The position numbers and the translations under genes are program-made. Under the pieces are notes generated by a model. The model saw only the letters and a program-made list of their open reading frames with translations, made no database searches and was not told where the DNA came from. Of a stretch of 56,902 bases of DNA, positions 33,853 through 42,879 are shown in pieces (the first letter of the stretch is position 1; every line of letters starts with the position of its first letter). The DNA is from Bacteroidales bacterium (GTDB lineage: Bacteria; Bacteroidota; Bacteroidia; Bacteroidales; UBA932). The DNA lies in assembly GCA_015060325.1 (NCBI GenBank), contig SUYQ01000018.1, forward strand, positions 1 through 56,902, in the 5' to 3' direction.

Positions 33853-35949
33853 TCAGACCCTGCCGAGTTCGTTGTTGAGCATGGTGCGCAGCTTGTTCAG
33901 AGAAGTGATTTCTGTCAGAAGGGCGAGCTGGTCTTCGGCAGAAGCGGACTCAAGTTCCTTTGTTTTTGCCTTGAGCATCATCTCAATGCGGCGGCATTGG
34001 TAAGCCATCAGAGCCTTAGGTACGAACTGGACAAGACGTGTCGATGCTGTGGTCAGGGACTGTTCGTAATTCTTCACAGTGATCTGGTACTTCTCGATAA
34101 GAAGTTCCCTTGCCACCGCAGCAATCTCCTCGTCCATGCTGTTCAGCAGGCGCTGCCCGATCTGCTGCTGCGACAACCCCTCGTCATACATCTGGAAATA
34201 GACGTCATAGACCTTGGCATATGATGAATTGGCAAAGACAGTATCGTCAGCGGCAAGACTTCCGTCTATGAACTCCGCAACATTGACAGATTCGCCCTCT
34301 ACATAATATTTCGAATCCCGGTCAAACTCCAGAGCGGTACATCCCTCCTCCAGAATGAATCCGAGCAGTTCCTTTTCGCATGGCTCAAGATACGGCTCGT
34401 TCAGAATTATCGGACCGGCACTGACCTGAGGCACTGCCGACGGAATGTCGTCCGCGCCATAGTCTTCCGCATAGCCATAATCATCACCAGGCACATAATC
34501 ATCCGGCATTGGCGGCGGCACGTCCCCAAAGGAGTCGGGACTGCCAGCCGGCACCCCGGCCTGTCCACCTACCGGCGCGCCACCGGCAGCAGCACGGTTC
34601 TTCTGCCTTTCTACCTCACGTTCGCGCTGCTTCTTGTCCTCAAGAAGCACTTTAGAGCGCGTCTTGGATATGCGGTCCGCCAGGATCTGCTCATCCATCC
34701 CGAAACGCTCGGCAGTCGCACGGACATAGACCGCACGCACAACTGCATCCGGCATCAGAGCGATGGTATCAGCGATGTCATTGATCAGCGTAGCCTTCTT
34801 GAGAGGATCGTTTCCAGCTTCTCCAAGGAGAAGATCAGTCTTGAAATTGATGAAATCCTGCTCATTGCGGGCGATATGATCCTGTACCTGTTCCAAGGTG
34901 TGCCTGCGCGCGAAGTCATCAGGGTCCTGGCCGTCAGGAAGCAGCACGACCTTCACATTCAGGCCTTCCTTAAGCACCAGATCGATGCCTCTTAAGGCAG
35001 CCTTGATTCCAGCACCATCTCCGTCATAGATGATGGTGACATTATCGGTGAACTTGCGGATGAGCCTTATCTGCTCGACTGTAAGCGAAGTTCCGCTGGA
35101 GGCCACGACATTGGTGATGCCCAGCTGATGCATCGACAGCACATCCAGATAGCCTTCCACAAGGATACACTTGTCTTGACGCGCTATCTCATTCTTCGCA
35201 AAATAGATTCCGTAGAGAGAACGGCTCTTGACATAGATTTCCGTCTCCTTGGAATTGACATATTTAGGGATTGTCTTGTCACTCTTGAGGGTCCTGCCGC
35301 CGAAAGCGATCATTCGGCCGCTTACCGAATGTATCGGGAAGATGACGCGGTCATAGAATGTGTCCACCACCCTGCCGTCATCAAACTTCTTGCACAGACC
35401 GGTATCCAGAAGATACTCTTCCTTATATCCGGCAGCCTTGGCCGCATTTGTGAATGTCGTCCTGTCGACAGGTGCCCACCCGAGACCATATTTCCGGATG
35501 GTCTCATCCTCCAGTCCGCGGCTTCTGAAATACTGATAGCCTATCGCCTGGCCTTCAGGGGTCATCAGACTGTCCCTGAAGAACTTCCCGGCATATTCAG
35601 AGACCAATATAAGGCTCTCATTCCTCTGTCTTTGTGCAATATCCTCAGCAGTCTCCTCTTTCTCCACGACCTCGACATTGTATTTCTTTGCAAGATACCG
35701 GAGCGCCTCGACATAGGACATGCTCTCATGCTCCATCACAAAGCCTACAGCCGTTCCGGACTTTCCGCATCCGAAGCATTTGTATATTCCCTTTGACGGA
35801 GAAACCACAAACGACGGGGTCTTCTCATTGTGGAACGGACAACAAGCCTTATAGGTGGCTCCGGCCCTTTTAAGGGTCACAAAGTCACCTATCACATCTT
35901 CGATCTGCGCCAGATCGAGTATCCTGTTGACCGTTTCCTGAGGTATCAT
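33853..35949 (-). CDS. dnaG: DNA primase
   Basis: This 698-residue primase makes RNA primers at replication forks. Domains: CHC2 zinc finger at the N-terminus (CPFHNEKTPSFVVSPSKGIYKCFGCGKSG), catalytic core with TOPRIM (ILVEGYLDVLSMHQLG and IYDGDGAGIKAALRG), a Pro/Gly-rich linker near residues 455-525, and a C-terminal helicase-binding domain. Its start overlaps the stop of the DUF308 gene by one base (TGATG). Downstream lies the repeat desert. Confidence 0.96.
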   Translation of the reverse strand: MIPQETVNRILDLAQIEDVIGDFVTLKRAGATYKACCPFHNEKTPSFVVSPSKGIYKCFGCGKSGTAVGFVMEHESMSYVEALRYLAKKYNVEVVEKEETAEDIAQRQRNESLILVSEYAGKFFRDSLMTPEGQAIGYQYFRSRGLEDETIRKYGLGWAPVDRTTFTNAAKAAGYKEEYLLDTGLCKKFDDGRVVDTFYDRVIFPIHSVSGRMIAFGGRTLKSDKTIPKYVNSKETEIYVKSRSLYGIYFAKNEIARQDKCILVEGYLDVLSMHQLGITNVVASSGTSLTVEQIRLIRKFTDNVTIIYDGDGAGIKAALRGIDLVLKEGLNVKVVLLPDGQDPDDFARRHTLEQVQDHIARNEQDFINFKTDLLLGEAGNDPLKKATLINDIADTIALMPDAVVRAVYVRATAERFGMDEQILADRISKTRSKVLLEDKKQREREVERQKNRAAAGGAPVGGQAGVPAGSPDSFGDVPPPMPDDYVPGDDYGYAEDYGADDIPSAVPQVSAGPIILNEPYLEPCEKELLGFILEEGCTALEFDRDSKYYVEGESVNVAEFIDGSLAADDTVFANSSYAKVYDVYFQMYDEGLSQQQIGQRLLNSMDEEIAAVARELLIEKYQITVKNYEQSLTTASTRLVQFVPKALMAYQCRRIEMMLKAKTKELESASAEDQLALLTEITSLNKLRTMLNNELGRV

Positions 35950-36581
35950 CAGTCTACTTTTTCGTAATCAACATCCTTTACATCCATATTGTCGACCTTC
36001 CCCCATCCCCCGGCGGTATTCTGAGTCTGATCGTCTGCACGATCTGTTCTTTCCGGATTCTTCTGTGAAAGGAGCTGGTTTATCTTGAATACAGCAAAGA
36101 TTTCTGAAAGTCCGTACATTATGAATGCAATTCCTGCAATGAGTCCCATTATATCATTGCCTATCAGCTCTTCCGAGAAGAACATCATACCGGCCAATAT
36201 CACAAGGACAGGGACAAGATATGGAAGGAAACCTCCACGGAGAGCCGCGCGGGCACTGAAAAGAGCCATAACCTGACGTACTCCGAAGATGACCAGCAGT
36301 CCTCCCAGCACATATCTCAACACAGCAGACACCGGTCCGGCAAAAGAGAACAGCAACACCGCTATCAGAATATTGATTATGGAGTTCAGAGGCAGGGCAA
36401 AGGCAAAACGCAATCCGATCAGAAAAGAAAGCACTCCGAACAGAAAGATTCCGCAGGCAATGATCTGGACGATCATAGTCATTGCATTCGCTTTGGTCAC
36501 TATAAGAAACACGCCGAGCGCCACGCTAAGAAGGGCCTTCAACACACCAGAAAACAGACTTCTTTGTCTAAACAACATCAT
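35949..36581 (-). CDS. DUF308 (HdeD-like) membrane protein
   Basis: This 210-residue protein has about six hydrophobic helices in residues 10-165 arranged as repeated pairs, typical of the HdeD/DUF308 family, then a polar C-terminal tail (about 170-210) rich in Asp and Gln. The function is unknown; HdeD of E. coli is linked to acid resistance, but transfer of that role is not justified. It overlaps the start of dnaG by one base and so is cotranslated with it. Confidence 0.82.
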   Translation of the reverse strand: MMLFRQRSLFSGVLKALLSVALGVFLIVTKANAMTMIVQIIACGIFLFGVLSFLIGLRFAFALPLNSIINILIAVLLFSFAGPVSAVLRYVLGGLLVIFGVRQVMALFSARAALRGGFLPYLVPVLVILAGMMFFSEELIGNDIMGLIAGIAFIMYGLSEIFAVFKINQLLSQKNPERTDRADDQTQNTAGGWGKVDNMDVKDVDYEKVD

Positions 36582-36677
36582 ATGATAAACTCATTTTAAA
36601 AATTCTGACTGCAAATTTAATCGTTTTTAGTTTTCGTACTAATATTTTTCATACTATGACTCCTGATCCAACAGAAC

Positions 36678-36717
36678 AAGGACCGACATCGGAGCCTTCG
36701 GCTTCCAGTCAGTCCTT
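36678..36717 (-). terminator. Terminator of the FKBP-DUF3127-FKBP operon
   Basis: On the reverse strand AAGGACTGAC pairs with GTCGGTCCTT (one G-T pair), with an inner GGAAGCC/GGCTCC stem, 37 bp beyond the FKBP stop. A short GTTCTGTT tract follows rather than a clean U-run. Confidence 0.6.
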
Positions 36718-36754
36718 GAAAATCCATGACCTGAACGTCAGATTCTATAGCGCA

Positions 36755-37615
36755 CTACTGCCTTTTGACATCCAGTATTTCAACCTCGAATATAAGCACA
36801 GAGTTCGGCTCAATAACGCTTCCGCGAGGAGGATTCTGGCCATAAGCAAGGTCGCCCGGGACAAACAGAGTCGCCTTTGTACCCTTGTTCATAAGGGTAA
36901 GGCCTTCTGTCCAGCCCGGAATCACTCTATTGACTGCAAACTCAGTGGAATCATTGGCATCAAACTCGGTACCGTCGATGAGAGTACCCTTATAGTTAAC
37001 TACGACAGTATCTTCCGGTTTGATCAGATCGCCCTCACCCTCCTGATGGATGACATACTGCAGACCGCTTTCTGTAACCTGCACACCCTTTTTTGCTGCA
37101 TTCTTGTCCAAGAACATCTGGCCTTCGAGTCTGTTGCGTTCAGCAACAGCTTCATGACGAGCCGAGAGGTAATTGTTGATTATGTCGTTCATGTCGTAAG
37201 GGCTGATTCTGAATTTCTCTGCCCATTCTGAATCAGGAAGAGGCTGATATGGATCTGATCCAGTCTTCATCTCCGGCTGGCCGGCACCCAGTGCATCTGC
37301 CATACCCCTCTTGAACGCCTCCATATTGCAGTCATCAATCTCATCAAAAAAATTGTTTTGAGAAAGCATCATTCCATAATTGACACCTAGAAGATAGCTG
37401 ACCGAATCTACAGAAGTATTTATCTCAACATGACGAAGAAACTCATCCTCAATCTTGTCGGTTGGTTCCTCTTCAGTCTTGCTGGTTGGATCGACTGCAG
37501 TCTGTTCTGACTTGGCATCAGAATCTGAATCTTTCTTCTTATTATCGTAGCATGACACAACTATAAATGATGCGAGTGCTGCCAATGTAAAAATTCTGAT
37601 AGTTTTCATTTTCAT
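36755..37615 (-). CDS. FKBP-type peptidyl-prolyl isomerase lipoprotein (paralogue 1)
   Basis: This 286-residue lipoprotein (lipobox VVSC) has an Asp/Glu/Lys-rich linker, a helical FKBP_N-like dimerisation domain (about 60-185) and a C-terminal FKBP domain (about 190-286; VVVNYKGTLIDGTEFD and GWTEGLTLMNKG). It should speed proline isomerisation of exported proteins in the periplasm or at the outer membrane. Its FKBP domain is almost identical in DNA to that of the paralogue at 38130-38969, while the N-terminal halves differ. It is last in an operon of three, behind a hairpin at 37636-37678. Confidence 0.92.
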   Translation of the reverse strand: MKMKTIRIFTLAALASFIVVSCYDNKKKDSDSDAKSEQTAVDPTSKTEEEPTDKIEDEFLRHVEINTSVDSVSYLLGVNYGMMLSQNNFFDEIDDCNMEAFKRGMADALGAGQPEMKTGSDPYQPLPDSEWAEKFRISPYDMNDIINNYLSARHEAVAERNRLEGQMFLDKNAAKKGVQVTESGLQYVIHQEGEGDLIKPEDTVVVNYKGTLIDGTEFDANDSTEFAVNRVIPGWTEGLTLMNKGTKATLFVPGDLAYGQNPPRGSVIEPNSVLIFEVEILDVKRQ

Positions 37616-37635
37616 TAATCTTTATTCATTTCAAA

Positions 37636-37678
37636 ACAGAAGGACCGGATCAGGCAAATCCCGGTCCAGTCCTTCTGT
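37636..37678 (-). terminator. Hairpin between the DUF3127 gene and FKBP paralogue 1
   Basis: ACAGAAGGAC (37636-37645) pairs with GTCCTTCTGT (37669-37678), with an inner CCGG/CCGG pairing. On the reverse strand it follows the DUF3127 stop by 12 bp and could attenuate expression of the last gene. Confidence 0.55.
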
Positions 37679-37690
37679 AAAATCATCCGC

Positions 37691-38128
37691 CTAGAACGGC
37701 AGGTCATCTTCGGGCATCGGGACATCCATCGGTGCAGAATATCCGCCAGCCGACTGTACATAATCATAACCTGTCTGCTGAGGAGCAGGGGCCTGCGAAT
37801 AACCTGCACCGCCAGCAACTGCACCAGTAGCATAATCTGTAGGAGCAGCCGCAACAGGCTCGATCCTCCATGCCCTCACATCGGTATACCAGCGACCGTT
37901 ATATTCGCGACTGCTGAGATTGAATGCAATCTTGACTCTGTCACCGATCTGATACTTTTCCAGTTCACGCACCTTGTCCTCTCCCCAGACATTCATACAG
38001 ACCTGAGTAGGAAAATTACCTTCCTGATACTCAAATATGAATTCCTGCTTGGACCATGCACCTCTTGCAGAAGTACCTGTCTGGACATTCAGTTTACGGG
38101 CTATCCTGCCCTCAAGTTCCAAAGCCAT
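37691..38128 (-). CDS. DUF3127 OB-fold protein with an SSB-like C-terminal tip
   Basis: This 145-residue protein has an N-terminal beta-rich domain (about 1-95; LELEGRIARKL, WSKQEFIFEYQ, IGDRVKIAFNLSSREYNG) resembling single-stranded DNA-binding OB-folds, a Gly/Gln/Ala-rich flexible linker (about 97-135) and the acidic tip PEDDLPF. That arrangement is the one seen in bacterial SSB, whose DDDIPF tip recruits repair proteins. It probably binds single-stranded nucleic acid, but this has not been shown for DUF3127 as far as I know. It sits between two FKBP lipoprotein genes, 1 bp after the first, an unexpected pairing. Confidence 0.85.
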   Translation of the reverse strand: MALELEGRIARKLNVQTGTSARGAWSKQEFIFEYQEGNFPTQVCMNVWGEDKVRELEKYQIGDRVKIAFNLSSREYNGRWYTDVRAWRIEPVAAAPTDYATGAVAGGAGYSQAPAPQQTGYDYVQSAGGYSAPMDVPMPEDDLPF

Positions 38129-38129
38129 A

Positions 38130-38969
38130 TTATTCTGCTATCTCTACAATCTCCTGTTCCGGATCCTGATATTTAATTACATCTACGACCTCAACCTCGA
38201 ATATAAGTGTAGAATTCGGCTCAATAACGCTTCCACGAGGAGCATTCTGGCCATATGCAAGTTTTGCCGGAATATAAAGTGTAGCCTTTGCACCCTTGTT
38301 CATAAGGGTAAGACCTTCTGTCCAGCCTGGAATCACTCTATTGACTGCAAACTCAGTGGAATCATTGGCATCAAACTCGGTACCGTCGATGAGAGTACCC
38401 TTATAGTTAACTACGACAGTATCTTCCGGCTTGATCAGATCGCCCTCACCCTCCTGATGGATGACATACTGCAGACCGCTTTCTGTAACCTGCACACCCT
38501 TTTCATCTTTGTTTGCCGCAAGATAAAGCTCCCCGATTTTCTCATTGAGCTTGGAAAGATATGCATGACGGGCAGTCAGATAATCATTGATTATATTATT
38601 CATCTCATATGGGCTTATCTTGAATTTCTTAGCCCATGTCGTATCAGGAAGAGGCTGATATGGATTTGGTCCAGCCTTCATCTCCGGCTGGCCGGCACCC
38701 ATTGCATCTTCAAAACCTTTCTTGAACTCATCCATATTCATCTCCGACGCATCATCGAAGAATTTATTCTGGTTGACCATCATACCATAATTGACTCCCA
38801 GCAAATAGCTTACTGAATCCATCGAAGCCTTCTTGACTTCCAGAGCCTTAATCTCCTTGCTGTCCTTAGCCTTCTTCACAAGCTTTTCATACTCGGTAGT
38901 CTTGACCTTACAAGAAGCCACAGTCATCACTGCAACTGTAGCCAAAGCAAAAAATTTAAATACCTTCAT
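38130..38969 (-). CDS. FKBP-type peptidyl-prolyl isomerase lipoprotein (paralogue 2)
   Basis: This 279-residue lipoprotein (lipobox VASC near residue 20) has an FKBP_N-like helical domain (about 40-170) and an FKBP domain (about 175-270) ending in VEVVDVIKYQDPEQEIVEIAE. It shares domain order and role with the paralogue at 36755-37615. It is first in the operon; a good promoter lies 45 bp upstream and the DUF3127 gene begins 1 bp after its stop. Confidence 0.93.
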   Translation of the reverse strand: MKVFKFFALATVAVMTVASCKVKTTEYEKLVKKAKDSKEIKALEVKKASMDSVSYLLGVNYGMMVNQNKFFDDASEMNMDEFKKGFEDAMGAGQPEMKAGPNPYQPLPDTTWAKKFKISPYEMNNIINDYLTARHAYLSKLNEKIGELYLAANKDEKGVQVTESGLQYVIHQEGEGDLIKPEDTVVVNYKGTLIDGTEFDANDSTEFAVNRVIPGWTEGLTLMNKGAKATLYIPAKLAYGQNAPRGSVIEPNSTLIFEVEVVDVIKYQDPEQEIVEIAE

Positions 38970-39014
38970 AATCGATTATAATTTTAATTGTTCTTTTTTC
39001 AATTTTAAAGCACG

Positions 39015-39044
39015 CAAATATAACGTTTTTTTGGATTTGTCGAA
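39015..39044 (-). promoter_or_regulatory. Candidate promoter of the FKBP operon
   Basis: TATATTTG (39022-39015, reverse strand) is a perfect -7 box; TTCG at 39044-39041 lies 18 bp upstream. The leader is about 40 nt. Confidence 0.5.
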
Positions 39045-39062
39045 AAAAATGACTTAACTTAG
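39031..39062 (+). promoter_or_regulatory. Candidate recQ promoter
   Basis: TTGG (39031-39034) and TAACTTAG (39055-39062) are 20 bp apart, with one mismatch in each element, 20 bp upstream of the recQ ATG. It overlaps the divergent FKBP promoter region. Confidence 0.35.
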
Positions 39063-39082
39063 TATGTCCAAATGTTCAGATT

Positions 39083-41278
39083 ATGAGTATTGATTCCGCA
39101 GCGCTACATGCAAAACTGAAAGAATTCTTCGGATTTGACTCATTCAAAGCCGATCAGGAACGCATCATCAGACATCTTGTCGACAAGAAGAACGCATTTG
39201 TCCTCATGCCGACAGGAGGAGGAAAATCATTGTGCTATCAGCTCCCTGCCCTTGTCATGGAGGGTACTGCAATCGTGATCTCTCCTCTCATCGCGCTCAT
39301 GAAGAATCAGGTCGATGCAATCAGGGGATTTGTTGCCGGCAATGACGGCATCGCCCACTTCCTGAACTCGTCCCTCAACAAGGCACAGATCGCAGAAGTA
39401 CGCAAGGACCTTCTTTCCGGAGCCACCAAGCTCCTCTATGTCGCACCGGAATCCCTCACCAAGGCAGAAAACGTAGCGATGCTCAAGGAGATCAAGATTT
39501 CGTTCTATGCTGTAGACGAAGCCCACTGTATTTCCGAATGGGGACACGACTTCCGTCCCGAATACAGACGCATCCGCAATATAATAGAGGAAATCAGCTT
39601 AGCCCCTATCATCGCCCTTACCGCCACTGCGACCCCTAAGGTTCAGAGCGACATCATCAAGAATCTGGGAATGGCGGACGCCACCGTATTCAAGTCATCG
39701 TTCAACAGACCGAACCTCTATTACGAAATCCGCGACAAGTCAGATCCGAAGAGGGACATAATAAAATATATAAAGCAGAACCCAGGCAAATCCGGCATCA
39801 TCTACTGCCTCAGCCGAAAGAAGGTGGAAGAACTCGCGGAACTCCTGAATATCAACGGAATAAAGGCCGCGCCATACCATGCAGGACTGGATGCGAAGAC
39901 CCGTGCGGAAAACCAGGACAAGTTCCTCATGGAGGATATCAACGTCATTGTAGCGACAATCGCATTCGGCATGGGCATAGACAAACCGGACGTACGTTTC
40001 GTCATCCACTACGACATACCTAAGAGTCTTGAAGGCTATTATCAGGAGACCGGACGTGCAGGACGAGACGGAAAGGAAGGCCAGTGCATAACTTTCTACA
40101 GCTACAAGGACATACAGAAACTTGAGAAATTCATGCAGGGCAAGCCTGTTTCCGAGCAGGAGATCGGAAAGCAGCTGCTGATGGAGACCGTAGCATATGC
40201 CGAGTCGAATTCATGCCGCAGAAAGCTGCTGATGAGCTACTTCGGAGAGGACTACACCCAAGAGAACTGCGGTGCCTGCGACAACTGTCTGCATCCTAAG
40301 AAGCAGTTTGACGGACGCGAAGAGATGGCTCTTGTCATCGAACTCATCGAGTCCCTGCCTGAGCGTTTCAAGATGGAACACCTTGCAAACATTCTTGCTG
40401 GCATAAGCAATTCCATAATCAAGTCATACAAGCACGATAAACTTGAGCTTTTCGGTGCAGGAAAGGATCACTCCATACGTTTCTGGCATGCCGTGATTCA
40501 TCAGGGAATGGTGCTGCATCTTCTGTACAAGGACATCGAGTCTTATGGCCTCATATCAGCTACTGATGCTGGACGGAGTTTCTTGGAAAACCCTTGCGAG
40601 CTCATGCTTACCGAGGACAGGGAATTCGCCGAAGGCGAGGACGACGACGAGGCACCTGCCGCTGCAATGCGTGGAGGCGGAGGAGGAGACGAAGTCCTGC
40701 TTGCAATGCTCAAGGACCTGCGCAAGGACGTTGCACACAAGCGTGGCCTGCAGCCATGGGTGATCTTCGGAGACCCTTCACTGGAAGACATGTCCATCAT
40801 GTATCCTATCACCGTAGATGAGCTGAAGAATTGCCAGGGAGTCGGAGAAGGAAAGGCAAAGAAGTTCGGAAAGGAATTCCTGGAACTGATCGCCAAGTAC
40901 GTTGAAGAAAATGAGATTGACAGGCCTGACGACTTTGTGATGAAGTCAATGGTGAACAAGTCGGTAAACAAGGTATATATCATCCAGAGCATCGACAGGA
41001 GACTCCCGTTTGAAGACATAGCCGATGCCAAAGGTATGGAAATGAACGAACTGCTGGATGAAATCGAGGCAATCGTATACTCAGGCACAAAACTCCAGAT
41101 CGACTACTATCTCGAACAGACATTGGATGAGGATGTCATCGATGACATCTATGCATACTTCCACGATGATGCCGAATCAGACTCGCTGGAAGCTGCCATG
41201 GAAGAGCTCGGAAGCGATTACGACGAAGAGGAAGTGCGCCTTGTCCGCATAAAGTTCCTCTGTGAGGTCGCAAACTGA
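39083..41278 (+). CDS. recQ: ATP-dependent DNA helicase RecQ
   Basis: This 731-residue 3'-5' helicase has RecA-like domain 1 with Walker A (MPTGGGKSLCYQLPAL) and the DEAH box (VDEAHCISEWGHDFRPEY), domain 2 with ATIAFGMGIDKPDVRFVIHYD and QETGRAGRDG, a RQC zinc/winged-helix region (CRRKLLMSYFG...CGACDNC) and a C-terminal HRDC domain (near 530-605). It unwinds forks and recombination intermediates. After the HRDC domain there is an acidic extension of about 100 residues. It converges with miaA, 41 bp between stops, without a clear terminator. Confidence 0.95.
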   Translation: MSIDSAALHAKLKEFFGFDSFKADQERIIRHLVDKKNAFVLMPTGGGKSLCYQLPALVMEGTAIVISPLIALMKNQVDAIRGFVAGNDGIAHFLNSSLNKAQIAEVRKDLLSGATKLLYVAPESLTKAENVAMLKEIKISFYAVDEAHCISEWGHDFRPEYRRIRNIIEEISLAPIIALTATATPKVQSDIIKNLGMADATVFKSSFNRPNLYYEIRDKSDPKRDIIKYIKQNPGKSGIIYCLSRKKVEELAELLNINGIKAAPYHAGLDAKTRAENQDKFLMEDINVIVATIAFGMGIDKPDVRFVIHYDIPKSLEGYYQETGRAGRDGKEGQCITFYSYKDIQKLEKFMQGKPVSEQEIGKQLLMETVAYAESNSCRRKLLMSYFGEDYTQENCGACDNCLHPKKQFDGREEMALVIELIESLPERFKMEHLANILAGISNSIIKSYKHDKLELFGAGKDHSIRFWHAVIHQGMVLHLLYKDIESYGLISATDAGRSFLENPCELMLTEDREFAEGEDDDEAPAAAMRGGGGGDEVLLAMLKDLRKDVAHKRGLQPWVIFGDPSLEDMSIMYPITVDELKNCQGVGEGKAKKFGKEFLELIAKYVEENEIDRPDDFVMKSMVNKSVNKVYIIQSIDRRLPFEDIADAKGMEMNELLDEIEAIVYSGTKLQIDYYLEQTLDEDVIDDIYAYFHDDAESDSLEAAMEELGSDYDEEEVRLVRIKFLCEVAN

Positions 41279-41319
41279 CGCTGTCATATAGAGCGAGGCC
41301 ATAGGCCGGAGCGGGAAAC

Positions 41320-42234
41320 CTAGATTTCAATCCAACGGATATCCTTGTCACGGCCCCAGTAGGAGAGCTGGCGCTTGGCGTAACGTCGTGTATTGCGCTG
41401 AATCAGTTCTATTGCACGGTCCAGAGTAGTGACCGGACCGTCTCCAGGCGATGTCGGCGTCCATCCCTCGGCTGAAACCTTGCCTTCCTGATAGTCAAAC
41501 CAGTCAAAGATTTCCTTATATCCTACGGTCTGGAGGGCTGCAAGGTCGCGATATTGCGTCAAAGAGCGTACCTCCTCGACGAGTCCTTCATCGATCATCT
41601 GGTGCACCCGGCGGTTTATCCTGTCGTAAAGAACTTCACGCGGACGGGTAAGACCTATCTTTTCTATTTCAAAATCACGTTTCTTCTTGGTGGCGCTCTT
41701 GAATGACGAGAACGGTCTGCCTGTCATCAGACAGACTTCCAGAGCGCGTACCACGCGCTGGCCGTTTGCAATATCTATTGCAGCATAGCTCTCAGGATCG
41801 AGAGATTTCAATTCCAGTCTGAGAGCCTCGACACCCTCTTCCTGAAGGCGTCTCATCAGTTCATTGCGAAGCTGCAGATCGGCAGAGGGGAAATCATCAA
41901 GTCCATTTACAAGAGCATCGACATAAAAGCCTGAGCCACCAGCCATGACAAGAGTTTCATGCCCTTCTTCAAACAAGCGGTTGATCAGTTCGAGAGCCTC
42001 CAGCTCATACTTACCGGCTGTGTAAAGCTCGGTAACCGTATGGGAATGAATAAAATAATGCTGAACAGCAGACAGCTGTCCAGCAGAAGGCACCGCCGTG
42101 CCTATGGTCATTTCCTTATATATCTGACGGGAATCACAAGAGATGACCGGAGATCCATATCTGAGTGCGACATCAATGCTGTAGTCTGTCTTGCCTACAG
42201 CAGTCGGCCCCAATATGATCAGCAGTTTCTTCAT
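41320..42234 (-). CDS. miaA: tRNA dimethylallyltransferase
   Basis: This 304-residue enzyme adds a dimethylallyl group to A37 of tRNAs that read UNN codons. It has the P-loop GPTAVGKTDYSI, DSRQIYKEMTIGTA, and the central tRNA-binding insertion (GLDDFPSADLQLRNELM). The C-terminal TRRYAKRQLSYWGRDKDIRWIE motif is complete. It lies 5 bp downstream of the pRiA4b ORF-3-like gene and is cotranscribed with it. Confidence 0.95.
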   Translation of the reverse strand: MKKLLIILGPTAVGKTDYSIDVALRYGSPVISCDSRQIYKEMTIGTAVPSAGQLSAVQHYFIHSHTVTELYTAGKYELEALELINRLFEEGHETLVMAGGSGFYVDALVNGLDDFPSADLQLRNELMRRLQEEGVEALRLELKSLDPESYAAIDIANGQRVVRALEVCLMTGRPFSSFKSATKKKRDFEIEKIGLTRPREVLYDRINRRVHQMIDEGLVEEVRSLTQYRDLAALQTVGYKEIFDWFDYQEGKVSAEGWTPTSPGDGPVTTLDRAIELIQRNTRRYAKRQLSYWGRDKDIRWIEI

Positions 42235-42239
42235 GTCGC

Positions 42240-42785
42240 TTAATCCTCCTCGTCCTCTCCGTAAATCTCTTCGGTCTCGTCGTCGTCCTCTTCCTCGTCA
42301 AAGTCGATGTCGTCATCATCAAAGTCGTCGTCATCCGGATCCTTCTTCTTATCGTCAGGAAGGTCTTCAAACGCAACATATCCGTTCTCAAATTCGATCG
42401 GATTAGGTCCCTTGGACTCGACCAGCAACGGATAAACGACATTCCTGCGTTCCTCACCTAGCCCCTCGAAGGTAACAATGACACTCTTGACATTTGTTGT
42501 GTCATAGAAATAGATGAACTTGTCCTCTCCCCTCTTATGACACTGCTCGGCAGTTACGGCATCGATTGTTCCGAAACCAAAATCCTGGAAGACGCTGTAT
42601 CTTGCGGCAACCTCCCCTTCGCTGTCAAACGACTTGAAGAGCACCACCTGATCCTGAGGGAAGTCCATGTCCGCCCTCATCTGTTTATGGAGACTATATA
42701 AAGATGCGCTGCCCTTTACTTCATAGACACGGGCAAATCCCTTGATGCCGGGAAGAGAAACCTTATACTTCAGTATCATAGACAA
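42240..42785 (-). CDS. pRiA4b ORF-3-like (PF07929-type) protein with acidic tail
   Basis: This 181-residue protein has a pRiA4b ORF-3-like domain over about residues 1-140 (ARVYEVKGSASLYSLHKQM, FIYFYDTTNVKSVIVTFEGL) and a very acidic C-terminal tail (about 147-181, mostly Asp and Glu). The family was first noted on mobile elements, but it is common beside housekeeping genes in Bacteroidetes. The function is unknown. The 5-bp gap to miaA and the shared promoter upstream suggest a stable link to tRNA modification. Confidence 0.75.
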   Translation of the reverse strand: MSMILKYKVSLPGIKGFARVYEVKGSASLYSLHKQMRADMDFPQDQVVLFKSFDSEGEVAARYSVFQDFGFGTIDAVTAEQCHKRGEDKFIYFYDTTNVKSVIVTFEGLGEERRNVVYPLLVESKGPNPIEFENGYVAFEDLPDDKKKDPDDDDFDDDDIDFDEEEDDDETEEIYGEDEED

Positions 42786-42836
42786 TTAGAATAGTTCATG
42801 GGTTAAAAATAGCCTCCGAAGCAACGGTAGCGAAGC

Positions 42837-42869
42837 CAAAGTTAATAAATTTTCTTTTTGAGTGACAAA
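42837..42869 (-). promoter_or_regulatory. Candidate promoter of the pRiA4b ORF-3-like gene and miaA
   Basis: On the reverse strand TTTG (42869-42866) is followed after 21 bp by TAACTTTG (42844-42837), a perfect TAnnTTTG box. The leader would be about 45 nt. Confidence 0.55.
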
Positions 42870-42879
42870 ATTATTTTGA

